Of a DNA stretch of 64,000 nt, positions 39,871 through 47,903 are shown piece after piece. Numbering within the stretch: the first letter of the stretch is position 1; the number at the start of each line of letters is the position of its first letter. Where the stretch lies: positions 3,349,501 to 3,413,500 of the forward strand of contig NZ_JACHIV010000001.1 of assembly GCF_014203325.1 (NCBI RefSeq), given 5' to 3'. Below the pieces are notes generated by a model. The model was not told the origin of the DNA. It saw nothing but the letters and a program-made list of their open reading frames with translations, and ran no database searches. Position numbers and translations under genes: made by a program. The stretch is from Saccharopolyspora gloriosae (GTDB taxonomy: Bacteria; Actinomycetota; Actinomycetes; Mycobacteriales; Pseudonocardiaceae).

Positions 39871-41246
39871 CCCCGCGCCCTGGCCCGCAGGGTCGCCTCG
39901 ACCTCTTCGAGCGTGCGGTTGCGGGTCTCGGGCAGGTACTTCTTCAGGTAGAAGAAGCCGATCAGGCCGAACAGGGCGTAGAGCCAGAACAGCCCGCTGG
40001 GCGTGAACGCCTCGAAGGCGCTCAGCACGGTCAGCGAGATGATCAGGTTCAGGCCCCAGTGGGTGAACATGCCGAAGCTGCCCGCCTTGCCGCGCAGCGC
40101 GGTCGGGAAGATCTCGCTGTTGATCAACCACATGGCGAGTCCGATGCTGGCCGAGAACATCGCCTCGTAGGTGATCAGCAGCGCGACCAGCGCGACGCCC
40201 CACCCGCCGCCGAGGTCGGTCACCGCGTAGAGCAGGCCGATCCCCACCAGCGAGGCGACGACCCCGCCCAGGCCCACCAGCAGGAGCGGGCGGCGCCCGA
40301 TCCGGTCGACCAGCAGCAGCCCGACGAGGGTGAACACCACGTTGGCCACACCGATGCCGACCGACGACAGGATCGCCGCCGACGTCCCGAAACCGGCCTT
40401 CGTCAGCAGGGTCGGCGCGTAGTAGGTGATCGCGTTGACGCCGACCAGCTGGTTCACCGCGGCCACACCGATGCCGAGGTAGATCGCCGGGCGCATCGCG
40501 GGCTTGAGCACGTCGCGGTAGGTCACGCCGTCCTCGGCGGTGACCGCCGAGGACAACGCGCGCAGCTCCGACTCGACCCGGTCCGGACCGACGATGCGCC
40601 GCAACACTTCGCGCGCCTCCTGCGACCGCCCGCGCGAGACCAGCCACCGCGGGCTCTCCGGCAACCGGAACAGGCCGGCGAACATCAGCAGCGACGGCAG
40701 CCCTGCCAGCCCCAGCATCCAGCGCCAGGCACCCGCTTCGGCGAGCACGTACCCGGACATGTAGGACAGCAGAATCCCGGAGCTGATCATGATCTGGTTG
40801 ATCGACACCAGGCTGCCGCGCTTCTCCGGGGGCGCGATCTCGGCGATGTAGGCGGGCACCGACAACGACGCCGTGCCGATGGCGAAGCCGAGCAGCAGCC
40901 GCGAACCGAGCAGCGTCGCCAGGTCCGGTGCCAGCGCCGAGATCACCGCGCCGGCGGTGAACACCACGCTGGTGATCGACAAGGTGCGCCTGCGGCCCAG
41001 GGCGTCGGCGATGATCCCGCCGAGCCCGACGCCGACGATCGCGCCGACCAGCAGCGAGGCGACCACGACCTGCTGCCACAGCTCGGAGAGCTGGAACTCC
41101 GGGGCGATGTAGAGCAGGGCCGCCGAGATGACGCCGGTGTCGTAGCCGAACAGCAGCCCGCCGAGCGCCGCGACGAGCGCGGCTCCGGTGACGGCCTTCC
41201 CGGCGGCGCGGGAGGGTGGTGCGGGATCGAGTGACGTGGTGGCCAC
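39867..41246 (-). CDS. Sugar porter family MFS transporter
   Basis: This 459-aa protein has twelve membrane helices. ALGGLLFGYDTGVISAALLY, GIIADALGRRRTLSITSVVF, AEIAPPEKRGSLVSINQIMI, LFRLPESPRWLVSRGR (the PESPRWL sugar-porter signature), VDRIGRRPLLLVGLG and LPETRNRTLEEVEA are all diagnostic of proton-coupled sugar porters like XylE or inositol transporters. The conserved QLVGVNAITYYAPT in helix 7 is the sugar-binding region. It serves the operon of kinase and aldolase, importing their sugar. Confidence 0.93.
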   Translation of the reverse strand: MATTSLDPAPPSRAAGKAVTGAALVAALGGLLFGYDTGVISAALLYIAPEFQLSELWQQVVVASLLVGAIVGVGLGGIIADALGRRRTLSITSVVFTAGAVISALAPDLATLLGSRLLLGFAIGTASLSVPAYIAEIAPPEKRGSLVSINQIMISSGILLSYMSGYVLAEAGAWRWMLGLAGLPSLLMFAGLFRLPESPRWLVSRGRSQEAREVLRRIVGPDRVESELRALSSAVTAEDGVTYRDVLKPAMRPAIYLGIGVAAVNQLVGVNAITYYAPTLLTKAGFGTSAAILSSVGIGVANVVFTLVGLLLVDRIGRRPLLLVGLGGVVASLVGIGLLYAVTDLGGGWGVALVALLITYEAMFSASIGLAMWLINSEIFPTALRGKAGSFGMFTHWGLNLIISLTVLSAFEAFTPSGLFWLYALFGLIGFFYLKKYLPETRNRTLEEVEATLRARARG

Positions 41247-41332
41247 TGTCGAACCTCATTTCTCCGGCGACGCTGCCGGGGAAGAGCGGTGCGGAATCTT
41301 CAGGTGTCGCCTGCCGGTGCGGCGAGCGCGTG

Positions 41333-41389
41333 TCCTGTCGGCGGTGGAGCCGCTGAGCGGTGCCCGGCGGCTCCTCAGCGATCTCCTCG
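41333..41389 (-). repeat. Truncated copy (D) of the dispersed structured repeat
   Basis: This copy retains the tail hairpin region (CTGTCGGCGGTGGAGCCGCTGAGC, read in two parts around 41335-41358) and one 16-nt stem arm CTCAGCGATCTCCTCG (41374-41389) with variable centre ATCTC. The complementary arm and core are missing. It is oriented like the other copies relative to the aldolase gene that ends at 41435. Confidence 0.6.
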
Positions 41390-41434
41390 CGGGACCGGCG
41401 ATGTCGTTGGCCCCGCAGCGGAAACACCGCCCGG

Positions 41435-42334
41435 TCAGGCGGTGATGGAGGTCCACGGGGTGGCTCGGCCCTGGATGGCCGTCACGCACTGGTCGAGCCG
41501 GCGGCGGGCGGTGTCGGCGAGGAACGGGCGCCGCTCCGGCTGGTCCAGCGCCACCGCGTCCTTCCAGAAGGCACGCCCCGCGATGAAACCGGAGGCGCCG
41601 CCCTCGTCGCAGGAGATCCGCAGCACGTCCTGGAACTCGTCGAAGCCGACTCCGGCGGAGAGCACGACCCACGGGACGGTGACGACCTCGGCGAGGCGGC
41701 GGCACGCCTCGGCCGAACCCGGGTACTCCAGCTTCAGCAGGTCGGGCTTGAGCTCGTCGAGCGCGCGGGCGGACTCGATGATCGCGTCGGCGCGGGCCTG
41801 CGGGGACAGCTCGCCCTCCCCGGGCAGCGGGTAGATCAGGTTCTCGATCACCGAGGGCACGCCGTCGGCGCGGCAGTCCGCGACGACCTCCGCGGCGGCG
41901 TCGACCGCCTCCGCCGAGACGTCCCGGCCGCCGAGCTCGCGGTCCCGGTCGGCGCGCAGCTGCACGAAGAACTTCACCGCGTGCCCGCCCATGTCGCGCA
42001 CCCACTGGGCGTTCTGCTCGGGCTCGCGGCGGGTCAGCGGCTCGTCGCCGAACTTCCCGCGGTCGGACGGTTCCGCGGCGACGGCGAGTCCGGCGCCGGG
42101 CGCGAGGTTGCCGTCCTCGACGGCGGCCGGGACGCCGAAGTCGGGGTCGACGAGCAGGCCGCTGGCGCTGGGCGAGAGCCCGCCCACCACGTCCCCCTTG
42201 AACCCGCGCAGCAGGTCGTCGTCGATGGGCTGGTTCGCGGCGGTGAACATGCGCCGCAAGGTGTTGCGCTGGTCGAGCGCGACGATGGCGAAGGTGCCGT
42301 CGGACTGGGCGATGTCGGCGAGGGCCGCGGTCAT
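41435..42334 (-). CDS. LacD/YihT-type class I aldolase
   Basis: This is a 299-aa protein. FAIVALDQRNTLRRMFTAAN, KFFVQLRADRDREL, VIENLIYPLPGEGE, ELKPDLLKLEYPGSAE (Schiff-base Lys) and VPWVVLSAGVGFDEF, then ASGFIAGRAFWKDAV match the LacD/YihT family, which includes tagatose-1,6-bisphosphate and sulfofructose-1-phosphate aldolases. It should split a phosphorylated ketose into DHAP and an aldehyde. ATGA overlap with the FGGY kinase upstream means the two act in sequence. The sugar is unknown; no sulfoquinovose isomerase is seen. Confidence 0.87.
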   Translation of the reverse strand: MTAALADIAQSDGTFAIVALDQRNTLRRMFTAANQPIDDDLLRGFKGDVVGGLSPSASGLLVDPDFGVPAAVEDGNLAPGAGLAVAAEPSDRGKFGDEPLTRREPEQNAQWVRDMGGHAVKFFVQLRADRDRELGGRDVSAEAVDAAAEVVADCRADGVPSVIENLIYPLPGEGELSPQARADAIIESARALDELKPDLLKLEYPGSAEACRRLAEVVTVPWVVLSAGVGFDEFQDVLRISCDEGGASGFIAGRAFWKDAVALDQPERRPFLADTARRRLDQCVTAIQGRATPWTSITA

Positions 42335-43755
42335 GGTTGCGCTCCGATGGTGTCGAGGGCGTTGTCGGTGAACTGACGGGCGATGTCCACTGCGGACACC
42401 GCGGTCTCGCCGTCGGCGTGCGCGGCGGCACGGGCGGCGAAGATGGCAGCGCCGTAGGCGCTGGGCTGGTCGAGGCGCGAGTAGCGGACCTCGGGCAGGC
42501 TGCGCTGCTTCGCCGCGCGGAAGCTGCCCATCCGGGTCCAGCCGCCCGCGGCGGTGACGTGCTCGTGCGGCCCGGCTTCCGCGGCCATCAGCGCGATCAC
42601 GGCGTCGGTCTCCGCCATGGCGTGCGACAGCGCCGCCGACCACACCCGCAGCGGGGTCGCGCCGTCGCCGCCGAGCCGCACGTCGACGTGCTCGCTGCGG
42701 GCGTGCGCACCGCTGACCTGGATGGCCGCGCCTTCGGGGGGCTCGCTGAGCCACTGCTCGTCGAGTTCGGCCCGGCCGGGTTGTTCCTTGCGCCCCAGCA
42801 GCGCGAGCACCTGGTCCAGCAGCAGGCCGCCGCGGGTACCGCCGAGCAGGATCCAGCGGCCCGGCAGGACGTGCATGCCCTGCGCGATGCCTTCGTCGGT
42901 GAGCCGGGCGCGCTGGTCGTCCCGCAAGGGCGCCGACGCGACGCGCAGCAGCGCCTCGGAGGTGCCGCAGGAGTCGAACAGGTGCTCGCCGTGCCAGACG
43001 CCGCTGGCGACGGAGGCGACCGGGTGGTCGTGCCCGGCGACGCTGAGCACCGCGCCGCGCACCGACTCCGGGACATCGGGGTGGTCGACGGTGCCGATCG
43101 GCGTTCCGGCCGGGGTGAGCGGCGGCAGCACCGCGGCGGACAGCCCCAGGTGCTCCAGCGCAGGGGACCACGGCGACCGGGTGGCCTGGTCGAGCAGCCC
43201 GGTCCGGGAGGCCAGCGACGGTTCGGTGACCGCCGCGCCGCCCAACGCGTGGGCGACGTACTCGGGCACGTTGAGCCAGCGCCCGGCGCGGCGCGGGGAC
43301 AGGCCCTGCTCGACGAGGCGGTTCAGCTTCGCGAACGAGCACAGCGGGCTCAGCGGCAGTCCGGTGCGCGCGCTGAACTCGCGCACCAGATCTCCGGGCA
43401 GCGCGGCGAGTTCGGCTCCGCCGCGCTGGTCGAACCACGCGATGATCGGGTGCATCGGGGTGCCGCGGCGGTCGAGCAGGACCCCGGACTCCGCCATCCC
43501 GGTGATCGCGACGGACGTGACCCGCAGGCCGTGGGCGGAGCGCTCGGCCACCTGCACGGCACCGGACACAGTGGACAGAACTCTGCCCAGGAGCAGCTCG
43601 GCGGGCAGTTCGCTGTGCCCGTCGGCGGTGCGGCGCCAGTCGGTCGGCGTGCGCCGGAGGCTCAACGTCCCGCCGCGCCGATCGGTGACGAGCACCTTGA
43701 TCTCGGTGCTGCCCACGTCGATGCCGACGACCGCTTCGGTCGTTGCGAACTCCAC
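42331..43755 (-). CDS. FGGY-family carbohydrate kinase
   Basis: The protein has 474 aa from a GTG with GAAGGAG. AVVGIDVGSTEIKVLVTDRRG (phosphate 1 loop), VAITGMAESGVLLDRRGTPMHPIIAWFDQRG (substrate Asp and Gln), LSVAGHDHPVASVASG and HVTAAGGWTRMGSFRAAKQ (adenosine site) show a complete FGGY kinase similar to gluconate and ketose kinases. It phosphorylates the imported sugar for the aldolase. It is the first gene of a five-gene operon (kinase, aldolase, porter, P-loop kinase, lacI). Confidence 0.9.
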   Translation of the reverse strand: MEFATTEAVVGIDVGSTEIKVLVTDRRGGTLSLRRTPTDWRRTADGHSELPAELLLGRVLSTVSGAVQVAERSAHGLRVTSVAITGMAESGVLLDRRGTPMHPIIAWFDQRGGAELAALPGDLVREFSARTGLPLSPLCSFAKLNRLVEQGLSPRRAGRWLNVPEYVAHALGGAAVTEPSLASRTGLLDQATRSPWSPALEHLGLSAAVLPPLTPAGTPIGTVDHPDVPESVRGAVLSVAGHDHPVASVASGVWHGEHLFDSCGTSEALLRVASAPLRDDQRARLTDEGIAQGMHVLPGRWILLGGTRGGLLLDQVLALLGRKEQPGRAELDEQWLSEPPEGAAIQVSGAHARSEHVDVRLGGDGATPLRVWSAALSHAMAETDAVIALMAAEAGPHEHVTAAGGWTRMGSFRAAKQRSLPEVRYSRLDQPSAYGAAIFAARAAAHADGETAVSAVDIARQFTDNALDTIGAQP

Positions 43756-43821
43756 TCGGCACGCTCCTTCAGACCACGACACCGGCCTCTTCGCCGGCTG
43801 GCACAGATGGAACGCGAGCCA

Positions 43822-43835
43822 TGTCATCGATGTCA
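43822..43835. promoter_or_regulatory. CATCGATG operator, proximal
   Basis: TGTCATCGATGTCA (palindromic core CATCGATG) overlaps the -35 element TTGACA of the kinase operon on the minus strand. Binding would block transcription directly. Confidence 0.65.
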
Positions 43836-43856
43836 ACGCTTTTTCGATTCACCTTG

Positions 43857-43868
43857 GACATCGATGTC
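43857..43868. promoter_or_regulatory. CATCGATG operator, distal
   Basis: GACATCGATGTC is a perfect palindrome 34 bp centre to centre from the proximal site. It is probably the second operator of the LacI protein at 38282. Confidence 0.65.
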
Positions 43869-43961
43869 AGGCGCCGTGACCGGCACGAACCTCAAGCGGA
43901 ACCGAAATCCCCGGCAGCACAGGTGAAAGACGGCCGAAAACCCGGGCGCGAAACCCGTTTC

Positions 43962-43990
43962 TTGACTCGCCAGTAGGCAGCGGGCAACAT
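43962..43990 (+). promoter_or_regulatory. Promoter of the cutinase gene
   Basis: TTGACT (43962-43967), 17-bp spacer, CAACAT (43985-43990). The leader would be about 88 nt. Confidence 0.5.
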
Positions 43991-44084
43991 CATCGGAACG
44001 TGATATTCCCGGCACCGGTGGTGATCGACCCCGTGCCGCGCAGTGCGCACCGCCCATCGATTCATTTCGAGAAAGGCGTGGTTC

Positions 44085-44972
44085 ATGACTGCAACATCGC
44101 CCTCATCGCCCGGCCGAAGACGCCGCACCCTGGTCGCCGCGACCGCGCTGCTGGGCCTGCTCGCGGGCGGCTCGCCGATCGCGCACGCCGCCGACGACTC
44201 CTACCAGCGCGGACCCGACCCGACCGAGGAGAGCATCGAAGCGCCCCTCGGCTCGTTCGCCGTCGAGCAGGAAGTGGTGCCGCGCAGCGGCGCCACGGGC
44301 TTCGGCGGCGGCACGATCTACTACCCCACCGACACCTCCGAAGGCACCTTCGGCGCCGTCGCCGTCTCCCCCGGCTACACCGGGGACCAATCCACGATGT
44401 CCTGGTACGGCCCCCGATTGGCCTCGCGGGGCTTCGTGGTGTTCACCATCGACACCCTCACCCCCTACGACCAGCCGGACTCGCGGGCCGGGCAACTGCT
44501 CGCCGCCCTCGACCACCTGAGCACCGAGCCCGCGGTGCGCGATCGCCTCGACCCGGACCGCCGCGCGGTGATGGGTCATTCGATGGGCGGCGGCGGGTCG
44601 CTGCGGGCCACCGTCGACGATCCGAGCCTGAAGGCCTCGATCCCGCTGACGCCGTGGCACACGGTGCGGGACTGGTCGGCGGTGCGGACGCCGACGCTCA
44701 TCATCGGTGCGGAGAACGACGCGGTGGCTCCGGTGAGCTCCCATTCGGAACCGTTCTACGAGAGCCTGCCCGGCTCACCGGACAAGGCCTACCTGGAGCT
44801 CGCGGGCGCCGGGCACCTGGCGCCGAACACCGACGACACGACCATCGCGAAGTCGAGCATCGCGTGGCTCAAGCGCTTCGTCGACGAGGACGTCCGCTAC
44901 GACCGGTTCCTGTGTCCGCCGCCGAGCGGGTCCGAGATCGCGGAGTACCGGGACACCTGCCCGATCGGGTAG
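44085..44972 (+). CDS. Secreted cutinase / polyester (PET) hydrolase homologue
   Basis: This 295-aa alpha/beta hydrolase is closely similar to Thermobifida cutinases. A signal peptide (RRRR, then a hydrophobic core ending AHA at residue 35) is followed by a mature start like Y-x-R-G-P-x-P-T. Key residues are the oxyanion Tyr98 in GYTG, nucleophile Ser166 in GHSMGGGG, Trp191 in LTPWH, Asp212 in GAENDAVAP and His244 in GAGHLAPN, plus a C-terminal disulfide pair Cys277/Cys292. Family members hydrolyse cutin, polyesters and in several cases PET. Leu245 replaces the Phe seen after the catalytic His in Thermobifida enzymes, at the position of Ser238 in IsPETase. It is monocistronic and secreted. 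The start is the ATG with GAAAGG upstream. Confidence 0.93.
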   Translation: MTATSPSSPGRRRRTLVAATALLGLLAGGSPIAHAADDSYQRGPDPTEESIEAPLGSFAVEQEVVPRSGATGFGGGTIYYPTDTSEGTFGAVAVSPGYTGDQSTMSWYGPRLASRGFVVFTIDTLTPYDQPDSRAGQLLAALDHLSTEPAVRDRLDPDRRAVMGHSMGGGGSLRATVDDPSLKASIPLTPWHTVRDWSAVRTPTLIIGAENDAVAPVSSHSEPFYESLPGSPDKAYLELAGAGHLAPNTDDTTIAKSSIAWLKRFVDEDVRYDRFLCPPPSGSEIAEYRDTCPIG

Positions 44973-45247
44973 TGCTCATCGCGGATCGATCGCCGTCGTG
45001 CCGGCCCGGCGCGGCGGCGTTCGCGCGTCCCGCGCGCGCGAGATCGCGTCCACTGTGCACTCGAACGCCCGATTCCCTTGAGCCGGAACGGTTTCCTCGA
45101 TCCGCCGTGGATCTGCTCGGCCGCTGCGGGCGAACCCTCCACATTCGACCGGCGCTCCGCGATCACCCCCACCGCTGCGCGCGCCGAGCCGTGCGCGCCG
45201 GTACGTTGGCCACGGTCCGCACCACCACGCAGGAACGAGGAGGACCC

Positions 45248-45667
45248 ATGTCCGTGCCACCACTGCCCGCCGACACGATCGCCCTGCTCCGCAAGCCCAA
45301 CCCGTCGACCATCACGACGTTGCGCTCGGACGGGCAGCCGGTCTCCACCGCCACCTGGTACCTGTGGGAGAACGACAAGGTGCTGGTCAACATGGACGAG
45401 GGCCGCAAGCGGCTGGACCACATCCGCCGCGACCCGCGCGTCACGCTGACCGTGCTCGACGACGGCGACTGGTACACCCACGTCACCTTGCTCGGGCGGG
45501 TCACCGAACTGCGCGAGGACACCGGGCTGACCGACATCGACCGGTTGGCCGAGCACTACCTCGGCCAGCAGTACCCCGACCGGCAGCGGCCCCGGGTGTC
45601 CGCGCTGATCGAGATCGACCGCTGGCACGGCTGGGGCAGCCAGAAGGACAGCAGCCAGCCCGGCTGA
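45248..45667 (+). CDS. PPOX-class F420-dependent oxidoreductase
   Basis: This 139-aa protein with a GAGGAGG ribosome site has a split-barrel flavin/deazaflavin fold. LLRKPNPSTITTLRSDGQPVSTATWYLWENDKVLVNMDEGRKRLDHIRRDPRVTLTVLD is a typical PPOX region, and HVTLLGRVTELREDTG follows. Actinobacterial members use F420 or bind biliverdin or FMN. The C-terminal WHGWGSQ is conserved in the F420 subgroup. The substrate is unknown. It is a single gene, convergent with dinB-like. Confidence 0.9.
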   Translation: MSVPPLPADTIALLRKPNPSTITTLRSDGQPVSTATWYLWENDKVLVNMDEGRKRLDHIRRDPRVTLTVLDDGDWYTHVTLLGRVTELREDTGLTDIDRLAEHYLGQQYPDRQRPRVSALIEIDRWHGWGSQKDSSQPG

Positions 45668-45683
45668 CCCCGCGCGGGACGGA

Positions 45684-46262
45684 TCAGCCGCGGTGCTCGT
45701 CGGCCGCGGCTTGGATCCGCCCGACGTACGCCGCCCAGTGCGCGGCGTCTCCGAAGTCCTCGTGGTCGGGCCCGCCCCGGCCGTCGACGCCCTCGCGCAG
45801 GACGTCGACGTGCCCCGCGTGCTGCGCGGTCTCCGCGACCACCCTCACCAGCAGGTGCCCCAAGGTCGTGTCCCGCCGCGCCGCCGGCCACCACGGCACG
45901 TGCGCGGGCGCGTCCAGCGGCAGCTCCGCCACCACCCGGTCCGAATGCGCCCAGGCCTCCCGGTAGAGCCCCACGAGGTGGTCCCGGGACTGCTCGGCGG
46001 TGGCCCACATGTCCGCGCCGTCCCAGATCGAACCGTCCTCGACCCATGGCAGCCGCACCGGTGACGGGCGCCCGGCGCAGTCGCCGAGGTAGCCGGCTTC
46101 GATGCCCGCCAAGTGCTTGACCAGGCCGAGGACGTTGGATCCGCTGGGTGTCAGCGGACGGCGCGCGTCGTACTCCCCCAGCCCGTCCAGTCCGCGCAGC
46201 ACGGTGTCGCGGGACTGCTGGAGGTAGTGCAGCAGATAGTCCGCGATCGTCGTCTCACCCAT
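45684..46262 (-). CDS. DinB-family protein (DUF664)
   Basis: This 192-aa four-helix protein has the metal-site histidines of the DinB superfamily: GLVKHLAGIEAGYLGDC and VVAETAQHAGHVDVLREGVDG (HAGHxD). Such proteins include mycothiol- and bacillithiol-dependent thiol transferases, so a mycothiol-linked detoxification role is possible in this host. The start is the ATG at 46262, as MGETTIADYLLHYLQQ is the usual N-terminus. It is divergent from the rhamnose operon. Confidence 0.9.
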   Translation of the reverse strand: MGETTIADYLLHYLQQSRDTVLRGLDGLGEYDARRPLTPSGSNVLGLVKHLAGIEAGYLGDCAGRPSPVRLPWVEDGSIWDGADMWATAEQSRDHLVGLYREAWAHSDRVVAELPLDAPAHVPWWPAARRDTTLGHLLVRVVAETAQHAGHVDVLREGVDGRGGPDHEDFGDAAHWAAYVGRIQAAADEHRG

Positions 46263-46342
46263 GGGGAGGACCGTAGTGCGCCGGTCCGACGGCGCGCGGC
46301 TCGCGGCCCTGATCCGACGGTGGATCAAGCCGATCCCACGCC

Positions 46343-46365
46343 AGGTGTTTAATCGTTACACACCT
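46343..46365. promoter_or_regulatory. AGGTGT...ACACCT inverted repeat
   Basis: Arms AGGTGT and ACACCT surround an interior that itself shows TAA-TCG-TTA symmetry, giving a GntR/TetR-like operator. It could serve DinB or the rhamnose operon. Confidence 0.4.
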
Positions 46366-46526
46366 ACGCGGCCTGCGGATCTTGCACCTCGACCCCAGCG
46401 GACACCCGGCCGCTCCTGCTCCGTTTCCGGAACGTCCTCGGCTCGAACGCGTTCGGAGCACCTGCCACTAGACCAGCAGGACCTTGTCCTCCGACGGCGC
46501 AACCCCTTATCGTGCGGATCCATTGA

Positions 46527-46540
46527 TTGAAACGTTTCAA
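46527..46540. promoter_or_regulatory. Perfect LacI-type operator for the rhamnose operon
   Basis: TTGAAACGTTTCAA is a perfect palindrome with the central CG of LacI sites, 13 bp after the -10 box. It differs from the O1-O6 and CATCGATG classes, so a third LacI regulator, not encoded in this window, is expected. Confidence 0.75.
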
Positions 46541-46598
46541 CACTCCGTGCGCTCGCCGCCGGAGCCTGCGACATCAGAGCCGATGGACAGGAGGACCG

Positions 46599-47903
46599 AT
46601 GGGGGTCCGATTCGGTAGCGAACGCACGACCGGCTGGCGCGCGACGATCGCCGTGGCCATGTCGAACTACATCGAGGCGGGCTCGATCATCGCGATCGCC
46701 ACCAGCCTCAGCCTCTGGCAGGAGCGCTTCGGCCTGGACGATCTGGCGGTCGGGCTGCTCGCCGCGCTGAGCGCGAACGCGTTCGGCGCCGCCGCGGGCG
46801 CGGCCATCGGCGGCCCGCTGTGCGACCGCTACGGCCGCAAGTTCATCTACACCTACGACCTGCTGCTGTACATGCTGGGTGTGCTGCTGGCGGTGTTCGC
46901 CACGTCCTTCGGGATGCTGCTGACCGCGTTCGTGCTCACCGGCATCGCCGTCGGCGCGGGCGTCACCGCCTCCTGGACCTACATCGCGGAAGAAGCGCCG
47001 CACGACAAGCGGGCCGCCCACGTCGGCGCCGCGCAGCTCGCGTGGTCGATCGGGCCGACGCTCGGCTACCTGCTGGCGGTCGTGGCCGCCCCGTTCGGCC
47101 TGCTCGGCAGCCGGTTGATCTTCCTGCACCTGTTCGTCGTCGCGGCCGTGACCTGGTGGGTGCGCCGCGGCCTCGCGGAATCGACGCTGTGGCGCGACCG
47201 CAAGGACGATCCGAGTCAGCAGCTCACCTTCCTGAGCAGCGTGCGCGGCCTGTTCAGCAGGAGGACGAACCTGCTCGCGATGCTGTTCCTGTTCGGCGTG
47301 TACGCGCTGTGGAACGCGGTCGCGGGGCAGGCCGGGATCTTCCAGCCGCGGGTGTACGACGCGGTCGGCCTCACCTCGGTGACCGAGCAGTACCTGCTGC
47401 AGGTCCTCGTGTGGGGCTGCACCAGCGTCGCCACCTACTTCGGATTCATGCTGCTCGCCGACCGGGTGAGCCGCCGAGCGCTGTACTGCGCCGGCGCCGC
47501 GCTGGGCGTGCTGGCCTGGGCCGCGCTGATCTACGCGCCCGCGAACACCGCGACCCTGCTCGTGTTCGCCGTCGGCTGGGGCGTGTCCTCCGGCATCGGC
47601 GCGCAGGCGTTCTACGGGCTGTGGGCCAGCGAGCTGTTCGCCACCCGCTACCGGGCCAGCGCGCAGGGCGTGCTGTTCCTGGCGGCGCGAGTGCTGGTGG
47701 GCCTGCTCAGCGTCGGATTCCCCGCGCTGCTGACGCAGATCGGACTGCGCGGGCTCGGCACGCTGATCCTCGGCTTCCTGATCGCCTCGCTGCTCATCGG
47801 CACGGTCTGGGCGCCCCGCACGCAGGGCAAGAGCCTCCAGCAGATCGAGCACGAACGCTACGGCACGCCCGAGAGCACCGGCGGCGCGGTGGTGAGCCCG
47901 TGA
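46599..47903 (+). CDS. MFS transporter, probable L-rhamnose importer
   Basis: The protein has 434 aa from an ATG with AGGAGG, and twelve membrane helices. IEAGSIIAIATSLSLWQERFG, GGPLCDRYGRKFIYTYDLL (loop 2/3 motif), TASWTYIAEEAPHDKRAAHV and WAPRTQGKSLQQIEHERYG at the end place it in a sugar-porter-like branch of the MFS. It is the first gene of a coupled operon with rhaM, rhaI and rhaD, so L-rhamnose is the likely substrate. Confidence 0.88.
   Translation: MGVRFGSERTTGWRATIAVAMSNYIEAGSIIAIATSLSLWQERFGLDDLAVGLLAALSANAFGAAAGAAIGGPLCDRYGRKFIYTYDLLLYMLGVLLAVFATSFGMLLTAFVLTGIAVGAGVTASWTYIAEEAPHDKRAAHVGAAQLAWSIGPTLGYLLAVVAAPFGLLGSRLIFLHLFVVAAVTWWVRRGLAESTLWRDRKDDPSQQLTFLSSVRGLFSRRTNLLAMLFLFGVYALWNAVAGQAGIFQPRVYDAVGLTSVTEQYLLQVLVWGCTSVATYFGFMLLADRVSRRALYCAGAALGVLAWAALIYAPANTATLLVFAVGWGVSSGIGAQAFYGLWASELFATRYRASAQGVLFLAARVLVGLLSVGFPALLTQIGLRGLGTLILGFLIASLLIGTVWAPRTQGKSLQQIEHERYGTPESTGGAVVSP

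Larger units (their letters stand above)
43756..44084. other. Divergent control region, sugar operon and cutinase
   Basis: These 329 bases contain no gene. They have tandem CATCGATG operators near the kinase start. On the minus strand a TTGACA embedded in the proximal operator is followed at 18 bp by TTCCAT. A promoter on the plus strand leads into the cutinase gene. Confidence 0.6.
46263..46598. other. Divergent control region, DinB and rhamnose operon
   Basis: These 336 bases have no gene. They hold two unrelated palindromes (46343-46365 and 46527-46540) and a candidate promoter TTGTCC (46484-46489)-18-TATCGT (46508-46513) reading toward the transporter. Confidence 0.55.

Noticed and set aside
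46481-46540. TTGAAACGTTTCAA as part of the six-site LacI regulon
   Set aside because: Its flanks lack the GG...CC ends and AAGCG core of O1-O6, so it is treated as a separate class.
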